This document shows, in pieces, positions 1-4,630 of a stretch of 5,143 nucleotides of DNA. The DNA is from Acidocella sp. (lineage in GTDB: Bacteria; Pseudomonadota; Alphaproteobacteria; Acetobacterales; Acetobacteraceae). Below the pieces are notes generated by a model that did not search any database, was not told the origin of the DNA, and worked only from the letters and a program-made list of their open reading frames with translations. Both the position numbers and the translations under genes were made by a program. The first letter of the stretch is position 1; the number at the start of each line of letters is the position of its first letter. The DNA lies in contig JAQNCU010000239.1 of the NCBI GenBank assembly GCA_029077775.1, positions 1 through 5,143 on the forward strand, in the 5' to 3' direction.

Positions 1-267
1 GCGGTGGGGGAGCGCCTGGCGCGGGTGGCGGAAACCCTGCAAGTGCTGGTGGTCACCCACTCCCCACAGGTGGCCGCGCGCGGTGCCGCGCAATTGCGCG
101 TCGCCAAGCGCATCACGAAGGAGCGCGCCCATACGGTGGTGGAACCCCTGGCGGGCGATGAGCGCCGGGAGGAAATCGCCCGGATGCTGGCTGGTGAAGT
201 CATTACCGACGCCGCGCGGGACGCGGCATCCAGCCTGCTGGCGGCAGACCCGGCGCGGCCAGCATGA
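1..267 (+). CDS. recN: DNA repair protein RecN, C-terminal end (partial, 5' end outside window)
   Basis: RecN is an SMC-like ATPase of the cytoplasm that acts early in recombinational repair of double-strand breaks. Only the last 88 residues are here, read in frame from base 1; the GTG at base 4 is an internal valine, not a start. The fragment shows the end of the ABC-type ATPase head. After the segment VGERLARVAETLQVLVVTH comes SPQVAA, in which the histidine of VTH is the expected H-loop (switch) residue. The fragment then closes with the family-typical tail ERREEIARMLAGEVITDAA. The Walker A, coiled-coil and signature parts lie upstream of the window. The TGA stop (265-267) overlaps the ligA start codon as ATGA, which suggests translational coupling. 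A recN-ligA order is familiar in alphaproteobacteria. Identification is firm; completeness upstream cannot be judged. Confidence 0.95.
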   Translation, partial: AVGERLARVAETLQVLVVTHSPQVAARGAAQLRVAKRITKERAHTVVEPLAGDERREEIARMLAGEVITDAARDAASSLLAADPARPA

Positions 268-2270
268 CATCGGAATTAGAGGCCATCCTGGCGCGGATAA
301 AAGCCGCCAACCTTGCCTATCATACGCAGGACTCGCCGATAATGACCGACGCGGATTATGACGCGCTGCGCCGACAGGCTGAAGCCATGCTGGCCGCCCA
401 GTCAGAGCCCACCGAGGCACGCACCACACTCGACGATGTCGGCGCGGCGGCGGATCAGAAATTCAGCAAGATCACCCACGCCGTGCCGATGCTCTCGCTC
501 GACAATGTTTTCGGCACTGAGGAATTCACCGAATTCTGTGCCCGGATCCGCCGGTTCCTCGGGCTGAATGACGCGCCTTTGCGTTTTGTCGCGGAACCAA
601 AGATCGACGGGCTCTCGATCTCGCTGACCTATGAAGCCCGTAAATTTGTCCGCGCCGCCACACGCGGTGATGGCACGCAGGGCGAGGATGTCACCGCGAA
701 TTTGCTCACATTGCCGACCCTGCCGCGTAGCCTCCCGCCCGGCGCGCCGGAGCGGATCGAGATCCGTGGCGAAATCTATATGTCGAAAGCGGATTTTCTG
801 GCGCTGAACAACGCCCAGGAGCGCAAATTCGCCAACCCGCGCAACGCCGCCGCGGGCTCGCTCCGCCAGCTTGACCCCGCCATCACGGCCACCCGCAAAC
901 TCTCGTTGTTTGCCTATGCGCAAGGTGAAACGGCCGCGCCCGTCGCCACCACCCATTGGGCTTATCTGGAGAGGCTCAAAGACTGGGGATTTTCGGTCAA
1001 TCCGCTCTCTGCCCAAATCGATGAGCCGCAGGCGGCCTCGTTCCAGGAAAAGCTCGGGCTGGCGCGCAGCCAGCTTGCCTATGACATTGACGGCGTGGTC
1101 TATAAAATCGATGATCTGATGCTGCAATCGCGGCTCGGCTTTGTCGGTCGCGCGCCGCGCTGGGCGGTTGCCTGGAAATTCCCCGCTGAGCGCGCCAGCA
1201 CCTTGTTGGAGGCCATCGAAATCCAGGTTGGCCGCACCGGCGCCCTCACGCCGCGCGCACGCCTGACACCCGTGAATGTCGGCGGCGTGCTGGTGCAATA
1301 CGCCACCTTGCATAATGAGGACGAGATCGCCCGGAAGGATGTGCGCCCTGGCGATATCGTGGAATTGCAACGCGCGGGCGACGTGATCCCGCAAATTCTC
1401 GGGCGGCTGCAACGCGGCGAGACCACGACGCCCTTCATCTTTCCCGACCGTTGCCCGGTCTGCGGCAGCCTGGCGGTACGCGACAATGACGACGTGGTGC
1501 GCCGCTGTACCGGCGGGCTCACCTGCCCCGCACAGGTCAGTGAAAGGCTGATCCATTTCTGCTCGCGCGGCGCTTTCGACATCGAAGGCATGGGCGAGAA
1601 AACCATCGTTGAGTTTTTCCGCGACGGGTTGATCACCGCCGCACCGGATATCTTCCGCCTCACACACCAGGAGGCCGCCATCGCGGCGCGTGAAGGCTGG
1701 GGCAAGCTCTCGGCGCGCAACCTCATCGCCGCCATCGAATCGCGCCGGGTCATCCCCCTGCCCCGCTTTATCTTCGCGCTCGGCATCCGCCATGTGGGGG
1801 AGACCAACGCCAAGCTGCTGGCGCGGCATTATACCAGCTATCAATCCTGGCGGGCTGCCATGCAGGCGGCCACCATCATCGGGTCTGATGAACGGCTGGA
1901 ACTCGGCTCCATCTCCGGTATCGGCCCTATCATCGCCACCGACCTCGCGGCGTTTTTCGCCGAGCCGCATAACCTCGCGACGCTCGACGCGCTGGCAGCC
2001 GAGATCACCATCGCCGATGCGCCCAGTGCCGGAATATCGGAGTCACCTCTGGCGGGTAAAACCATCGTCTTTACCGGCACGCTGAGCATGGCACGGCCCG
2101 AGGCCAAGGCCCGCGCGGAGGCGTTGGGTGCCAAGGTCACCGAATCGGTGTCAAAAAAAACCGATTACGTCGTGATCGGGGCGGAGGCTGGGTCGAAAGC
2201 CAAAAAAGCCGCCGAATTGGGGCTGACCACGCTTACCGAGGATGAGTTCCGGGCACTGGCGGGGCTATAA
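264..2270 (+). CDS. ligA: NAD+-dependent DNA ligase LigA
   Basis: This essential replicative ligase seals 5'-phosphate/3'-hydroxyl nicks using NAD+ as the adenylate donor. The 668 residues match the usual length, and the domain set is complete. An N-terminal Ia domain (about 1-70, with YHTQDSPIMTDADYDALR) binds NMN. The adenylation domain carries KIDG at 113-116, with K113 as the adenylated lysine. It also has the IEIRGE motif (165-170), NPRNAAAGSLRQLD (191-204), DIDGVVYKID (274-283) and the WKFP motif (304-307). An OB fold follows, starting near GRTGALTPRARLTPV. The four-cysteine zinc finger is C397, C400, C415 and C421. Next come helix-hairpin-helix repeats (about 430-570) and a C-terminal BRCT domain (about 594-668). 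The start at 264 is chosen because it gives the full Ia domain and overlaps the recN stop by four bases; no strong ribosome site precedes it, which fits coupling. The last six bases overlap the end of a convergent small gene. All catalytic residues appear intact. Confidence 0.98.
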   Translation: MTSELEAILARIKAANLAYHTQDSPIMTDADYDALRRQAEAMLAAQSEPTEARTTLDDVGAAADQKFSKITHAVPMLSLDNVFGTEEFTEFCARIRRFLGLNDAPLRFVAEPKIDGLSISLTYEARKFVRAATRGDGTQGEDVTANLLTLPTLPRSLPPGAPERIEIRGEIYMSKADFLALNNAQERKFANPRNAAAGSLRQLDPAITATRKLSLFAYAQGETAAPVATTHWAYLERLKDWGFSVNPLSAQIDEPQAASFQEKLGLARSQLAYDIDGVVYKIDDLMLQSRLGFVGRAPRWAVAWKFPAERASTLLEAIEIQVGRTGALTPRARLTPVNVGGVLVQYATLHNEDEIARKDVRPGDIVELQRAGDVIPQILGRLQRGETTTPFIFPDRCPVCGSLAVRDNDDVVRRCTGGLTCPAQVSERLIHFCSRGAFDIEGMGEKTIVEFFRDGLITAAPDIFRLTHQEAAIAAREGWGKLSARNLIAAIESRRVIPLPRFIFALGIRHVGETNAKLLARHYTSYQSWRAAMQAATIIGSDERLELGSISGIGPIIATDLAAFFAEPHNLATLDALAAEITIADAPSAGISESPLAGKTIVFTGTLSMARPEAKARAEALGAKVTESVSKKTDYVVIGAEAGSKAKKAAELGLTTLTEDEFRALAGL

Positions 2271-2438
2271 CCTCATCTTGAGGCCGTTGCTCGCCATCGC
2301 CTCGTCCAGCAGCAAATCCACACGGTCACAAATGCTGCTCATTTCCTCGCTTGGCCCGGCTTTGATCACATGGTCGCGGATCGCCTCCAACTCGCGGATC
2401 TGTTTCGTCAAACGGGTCACTTCCTCATGGTTTTTCAT
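2265..2438 (-). CDS. Unrecognised 57 aa small protein downstream of the 6S RNA
   Basis: I do not recognise this family. The product is a charged soluble protein of 57 residues, with no signal peptide or membrane segment. Its N-terminal half (MKNHEEVTRLTKQIRELEAI) has hydrophobic residues spaced like a short amphipathic or coiled-coil helix. A second likely helix (about 31-50) contains one cysteine, and the tail is NGLKMRL. The frame stays open upstream to an ATG at 2561, but the start at 2438 is preferred: a strong purine-rich ribosome site (AGGGGGGAAGA, about 2449-2439) sits immediately before it, and the longer version would run through the 6S RNA candidate. The gene converges on ligA and overlaps its end by six bases. 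It lies about 90 bases beyond the 6S RNA, a place where other proteobacteria may carry a 5-formyltetrahydrofolate cyclo-ligase gene. No clear promoter of its own was seen, so read-through from the zapA side is possible. Confidence 0.7.
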   Translation of the reverse strand: MKNHEEVTRLTKQIRELEAIRDHVIKAGPSEEMSSICDRVDLLLDEAMASNGLKMRL

Positions 2439-2449
2439 TCTTCCCCCCT
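2439..2449 (-). promoter_or_regulatory. Strong ribosome binding site that fixes the start of the 57 aa gene
   Basis: On the minus strand the bases directly before the ATG at 2438 read AGGGGGGAAGA. The G-rich core lies about 5-10 bases from the start codon. It is the strongest Shine-Dalgarno-like site in the window. It argues for the short 57-residue product over the 98-residue open frame. Confidence 0.65.
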
Positions 2450-2526
2450 TATCTTGCCGCGCCTTATCGTGCTGCGCTTTTTTCAGACGCTCGGTCGTAA
2501 AGTCACTGGTGCCCCGCCCAGCGCAT

Positions 2527-2685
2527 AAAAGTGGAGCCACCCTGGCCGTTGGTTTTGACATCCTCCCAAGGCCTGCTTGTGCAGGTGGGCGCCAGATACC
2601 CGGACCAGGATCCGGACAGAGCCAGCTCCCGAGGGAGATGCTTACGGCCCTGGGGATGATCTACCTGACGAACCGGGCAGCTCCG
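2527..2685 (-). ncRNA. ssrS: 6S RNA (ssrS-type regulator of RNA polymerase), candidate
   Basis: 6S RNA mimics an open promoter and sequesters housekeeping-sigma RNA polymerase, mainly in stationary phase. In many proteobacteria it lies directly after zapA, as here, nine bases beyond the zapA stop. The sequence folds as a long rod. An outer stem pairs 2684-2673 with 2545-2533 (12 pairs, one bulged A). An inner stem pairs 2658-2646 with 2573-2559 (13 pairs, a two-base bulge). Next comes a central loop region with a small 5'-side hairpin (2637-2634 with 2629-2626) and a competing 3'-side hairpin CCTGC-ACAA-GCAGG (2585-2572). The tip is a CCGGA/TCCGG hairpin (2615-2600). The outer stem is followed by CACTTTT, a plausible 3' end near 2527. 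The length of about 159 nt fits the family. The call rests on position and folding by eye, not on a covariance model; exact ends are approximate. Confidence 0.75.
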
Positions 2686-2691
2686 TACCTT

Positions 2692-2719
2692 ACTTAAGCG
2701 TCCGTGAGGTCGGCTGCAA
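2692..2719 (-). promoter_or_regulatory. Possible promoter of the 6S RNA inside the end of zapA
   Basis: On the minus strand TTGCAG (2719-2714) and TTAAGT (2697-2692) are separated by 16 bases. Each matches the sigma-70 consensus only partly (TTG kept at -35; T, A and T kept at -10). The predicted start, about seven bases downstream, falls near 2684-2686, which is exactly where the outer closing stem of the 6S RNA begins. That coincidence is the main support. The -10 overlaps the zapA stop codon. Processing from a zapA transcript is the alternative. Confidence 0.35.
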
Positions 2720-3011
2720 TCTCTTCCGCGCGGGCGGCAATCCGGCGCAGCTTGGCGCGGGTCTCTGAATTGGGCTTGGCGGCTGAAGGGGGGGGAGCGG
2801 ACATGCTGTTACGCATGTCGAACAGCTCATCGGCCAGCAACAGCGAGGCCAGCATCAACAGCCGTGCCTCACCAGATTGCCCGCCCAGCGCCTTGATGCT
2901 GTTGATCCGCTGCTCGATCTCTCCAGCCATACGCTCCAGATGCGGCTCCTGCCCGTCCTCGCAGCCCACCGTATAGGCGTAGCCGTTGATCCTGATGGTA
3001 ACCTGCGCCAT
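2694..3011 (-). CDS. zapA: Cell division protein ZapA
   Basis: ZapA binds FtsZ in the cytoplasm and cross-links protofilaments, stabilising the division ring at mid-cell. The 105 residues fit the family. The N-terminal globular part has the typical beta hairpin MAQVTIRINGYAYTVGC, followed by helix-forming EPHLERMAGEIEQRINSIKAL (22-42). The long hydrophobic helix SGEARLLMLASLLLADELFDM (46-66) is where ZapA proteins usually dimerise. A proline/alanine linker (about 71-80, APPPSAAKP) and a charged C-terminal helix (82-102) finish the protein. The linker is encoded by a run of eight C on the coding strand (2788-2795). The start at 3011 is supported by GGAG at 3023-3020, eight bases upstream. Only five bases separate it from the stop of the preceding small gene, so the two are almost surely co-transcribed; the 6S RNA candidate follows directly. 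Confidence 0.93.
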   Translation of the reverse strand: MAQVTIRINGYAYTVGCEDGQEPHLERMAGEIEQRINSIKALGGQSGEARLLMLASLLLADELFDMRNSMSAPPPSAAKPNSETRAKLRRIAARAEEIAADLTDA

Positions 3012-3016
3012 GGCGT

Positions 3017-3232
3017 CTACTCCGTCGGGGTTTCAGCGTGGCTCAGGGGCGCCAGCCCCGCCCGTAGCCGCGCGATCATCATGTCGAGCGCATGCGCCAG
3101 CGCCGCCCGGTTCACCTCAGGGCCGCCAACAACACCAGAAGCTGGCCGGGGAAGCTGTGCGATACCTGCAATTTTTTGCAGCGCCGCTTCGATACGTTCA
3201 AGGATTTCGTCTTCTGATTCAGAATCGGGCAT
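3017..3232 (-). CDS. Unrecognised 71 aa protein encoded immediately upstream of zapA
   Basis: Small acidic protein with no membrane segment or signal. It opens with PDSESEDEILERIEAALQKI, a likely helix with heptad-like spacing. A proline/glycine-rich link (RPASGVVGGPE) follows, then a second helix (RAALAHALDMMIARLRAGL). Small helical proteins, some catalogued as DUF4164, sit upstream of zapA in various alphaproteobacteria. This one fits that position, but I cannot assign it to the family with confidence. It ends five bases before zapA, which suggests shared transcription and perhaps a division-related role (inference from context only). An in-frame ATG at 3241 would add three residues (MQI). 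Neither start has a clear ribosome site. The start at 3232 is preferred because a possible promoter would begin transcription at or next to that A, giving a leaderless message. Confidence 0.72.
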   Translation of the reverse strand: MPDSESEDEILERIEAALQKIAGIAQLPRPASGVVGGPEVNRAALAHALDMMIARLRAGLAPLSHAETPTE

Positions 3233-3239
3233 GATCTGC

Positions 3240-3269
3240 ATACAAGACGAGCGGCACGCCCAAGGTCAA
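3240..3269 (-). promoter_or_regulatory. Possible promoter of the small gene-zapA unit
   Basis: On the minus strand TTGACC (3269-3264, five of six consensus bases) is followed after 18 bases by TTGTAT (3245-3240, three of six). The predicted start about eight bases on is the A of the ATG at 3232. The good -35 and the matching start position support it; the weak -10 limits confidence. It would occupy nearly the whole interval between the divergent genes. Confidence 0.4.
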
Positions 3270-3275
3270 GTTATC

Positions 3276-3653
3276 ATGCACTTTCCACCTGCGATCATCG
3301 CGCATAGCCTGGCAGATATCAACCGTGCCGCCGCCTGTGCCCGGCCTTTTACCGTGCTCTCAGCGCCGGGTGCGGCACTTTATGCGGGTTGCCTGTGGTG
3401 GCGCGAATTAATCATCGCATCAAATTTCACAGGCCCATCATTTCTGGACTGCGCCGACGCCCCTGGCCGCGCGGTCGAGGCGCTTCGCCTTGGCCTGCCC
3501 GGCCTCATTCTGGCCGAGACGCTGCCCGCCTTCGCGGCGGTGGCGGAAATCGCCGCCCAAAACGGGGCCATGTTGCTCACCACACGCCCCCCGGCGCTGG
3601 ACCTCGCCGCACCGGACGCCGGATACCGCCTGACACGCTGGCTCGGCGGATGA
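3276..3653 (+). CDS. Unrecognised 125 aa alpha/beta protein upstream of the aldolase gene
   Basis: I recall similar unnamed proteins from Acetobacteraceae and relatives but know no assigned function. The sequence alternates predicted strands and helices. Strand FTVLSAPG (25-32) is followed by helix AALYAGCLWWRELIIAS. Strand SFLDCAD (55-61) is followed by helix APGRAVEALRLG. Strand LPGLILAE (73-80) is followed by a helix around AFAAVAEIAAQNG (85-97), then strand AMLLTT and a short tail ending RLTRWLGG. This looks like half of a TIM barrel or a small Rossmann-like fold, with no obvious catalytic signature; C39 and C59 are its visible cysteines besides C21. No signal peptide is evident. The start at 3276 is favoured over more upstream in-frame starts because those would overlap the divergent gene; AAGG about ten bases upstream is a modest ribosome site. 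The gene is followed 57 bases later by the aldolase gene in the same direction, so a metabolic role is possible but unproven. Confidence 0.75.
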   Translation: MHFPPAIIAHSLADINRAAACARPFTVLSAPGAALYAGCLWWRELIIASNFTGPSFLDCADAPGRAVEALRLGLPGLILAETLPAFAAVAEIAAQNGAMLLTTRPPALDLAAPDAGYRLTRWLGG

Positions 3654-3678
3654 CAGGGCACGGCGTATCGGCTACATG
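3650..3678 (+). promoter_or_regulatory. Possible promoter of the aldolase gene
   Basis: ATGACA (3650-3655, five of six consensus bases) and TACATG (3673-3678, three of six) are 17 bases apart, overlapping the stop codon of the preceding gene. Transcription would start near 3685, giving a leader of about 25 bases before the ATG at 3711. It would let the aldolase and thiE be expressed apart from the upstream gene. The -10 is weak. Confidence 0.33.
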
Positions 3679-3694
3679 CGCAACGAGTATCCAC

Positions 3695-3705
3695 AAGGGG
3701 CAGGG
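3695..3705 (+). promoter_or_regulatory. Ribosome binding site of the aldolase gene
   Basis: The sequence AAGGGGCAGGG offers two overlapping Shine-Dalgarno options, AAGGGG ending ten bases and CAGGG ending five bases before the ATG at 3711. It supports that start over the ATG codons further downstream. Confidence 0.6.
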
Positions 3706-3710
3706 CCGAC

Positions 3711-4625
3711 ATGCAGATCACACAGCGGGTAAAAAAAATTCTGTCTCATTATGAGAGTGATAACCCCGGCACCAAAGCCAATCTGGCGCGTATTCTCATG
3801 GCCGGTAAACTCGGCGGCACCGGCAGACTGGTGATCCTCCCCGTCGATCAGGGGTTTGAGCATGGTCCCGCCCGCTCATTCGCGCCGAACCCCGCTGCCT
3901 ATGACCCGCATTATCATTTCAAACTCGCCATCGATGCCGGGTTGTCGGCCTATGCCGCCCCGCTCGGGATGATCGAGGCCGGGGCAGACAGTTTCGCTGG
4001 CGCCATCCCGACAATTCTGAAGGTAAATTCCTCCAACTCCCTCGCCACCGACAAAAACCAGGGCCTCACAGGCTCGGTGAATGACGCATTGCGGCTGGGC
4101 TGCTCGGCCATTGGCTTCACGATCTATCCGGGCAGCGAGTTCGCCTTTGACCTCATCGAGGAAATCCGGGAATACGCCGAGGAGGCCAAAGCCGCTGGAC
4201 TCGCGGTGGTCATCTGGTCGTACCCGCGCGGGCCAGAACTGGACAAAGCCGCCGAGACCGCCTTCGATATCTGTGCTTACGCCGCGCATATGGCGGCCTT
4301 GCTGGGTGCCCATATCATCAAGGTAAAACCGCCAACCGGCGTGATCTCGCTCGCGGCGGCGAAGCCATCCTACGCCAATATCGATGGCTCCACCCTCGCC
4401 AAACGGGTCGAGCATGTCGTGCAAGCCTGCTTTGCGGGCAAACGCATCGTGGTGTTTTCAGGCGGCGAGGCCAAGGGGCTCGACGGGCTATATGACGAGG
4501 TGCGCGCTTTGCGTGACGGTGGTGCCAATGGCTCCATCATCGGGCGCAACACGTTCCAGCGCCCGCGCGATGAGGCTTTGGCGATGCTGGCGCAGATCAT
4601 CGCCATTTATCAGGGCAAAGCCTGA
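3711..4625 (+). CDS. fbaB: Fructose-bisphosphate aldolase, class I (DhnA/FbaB type)
   Basis: Cytoplasmic enzyme that reversibly splits fructose 1,6-bisphosphate into glyceraldehyde 3-phosphate and dihydroxyacetone phosphate, through a lysine Schiff base rather than a metal ion. The 304 residues form a DeoC/DhnA-type TIM barrel. Seen in order: LPVDQGFEHGP (43-53), matching the family motif with its catalytic aspartate (D46); KVNSSNSL (104-111); and FTIYPGS (136-142). Next are WSYPRGPE (169-176), where Y171 fits the catalytic tyrosine, and IIKVKPPTG (202-210), where K204 is the best candidate for the Schiff-base lysine (K206 is less likely). The phosphate-binding segments are FSGGEAKG (249-256) and IIGRNTFQRP (277-286). 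The protein is close in type to archaeal and DhnA aldolases. It starts behind a good ribosome site. A run of eight A lies at codons 7-10. thiE begins five bases after its stop, so the two are very probably co-transcribed. Confidence 0.93.
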   Translation: MQITQRVKKILSHYESDNPGTKANLARILMAGKLGGTGRLVILPVDQGFEHGPARSFAPNPAAYDPHYHFKLAIDAGLSAYAAPLGMIEAGADSFAGAIPTILKVNSSNSLATDKNQGLTGSVNDALRLGCSAIGFTIYPGSEFAFDLIEEIREYAEEAKAAGLAVVIWSYPRGPELDKAAETAFDICAYAAHMAALLGAHIIKVKPPTGVISLAAAKPSYANIDGSTLAKRVEHVVQACFAGKRIVVFSGGEAKGLDGLYDEVRALRDGGANGSIIGRNTFQRPRDEALAMLAQIIAIYQGKA

Positions 4626-4630
4626 CCCTT

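Noticed and set aside
522..536. Two GAATTC copies eight or so bases apart in ligA
   Set aside because: A short chance repeat within conserved coding sequence (EEFTEF); no wider repeat around it.
402..1970. A 522-codon open frame on the minus strand inside ligA
   Set aside because: It is antisense to a fully conserved ligase gene. Its composition (rich in R, A, G, D) is typical of a GC-rich shadow frame, and it shows no domain.
2448..2468. GATAAG repeated twice ahead of the 57 aa gene
   Set aside because: Two six-base copies 15 bases apart could be operator half-sites or -10-like boxes, but no -35 or symmetry supports either.
2439..2561. Extension of the 57 aa gene to an ATG at 2561 (98 residues)
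   Set aside because: The extension reads through the 6S RNA 3' half, has no ribosome site and looks non-conserved; the strong site at 2439-2449 favours the short form.
2555..2562. TTGACAT on the plus strand as a -35 box
   Set aside because: It has no suitable -10 at the right spacing and lies in the 3' strand of the 6S RNA inner stem, which explains the sequence.
2242..2697. A 151-codon plus-strand open frame between ligA and zapA
   Set aside because: It overlaps the ligA end, the 57 aa gene and the 6S RNA, and has no recognisable protein character.
3197..3225. TTCAAG-17-CAGAAT as a plus-strand promoter for the 125 aa gene
   Set aside because: The -35 matches only three bases and the pair lies within the divergent coding sequence; too weak to list as a feature.
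2877..3275. Long N-terminal extension of the 125 aa plus-strand gene (to 2877)
   Set aside because: It would run antisense through zapA and its upstream gene; the first start outside them is 3276, with a modest ribosome site.
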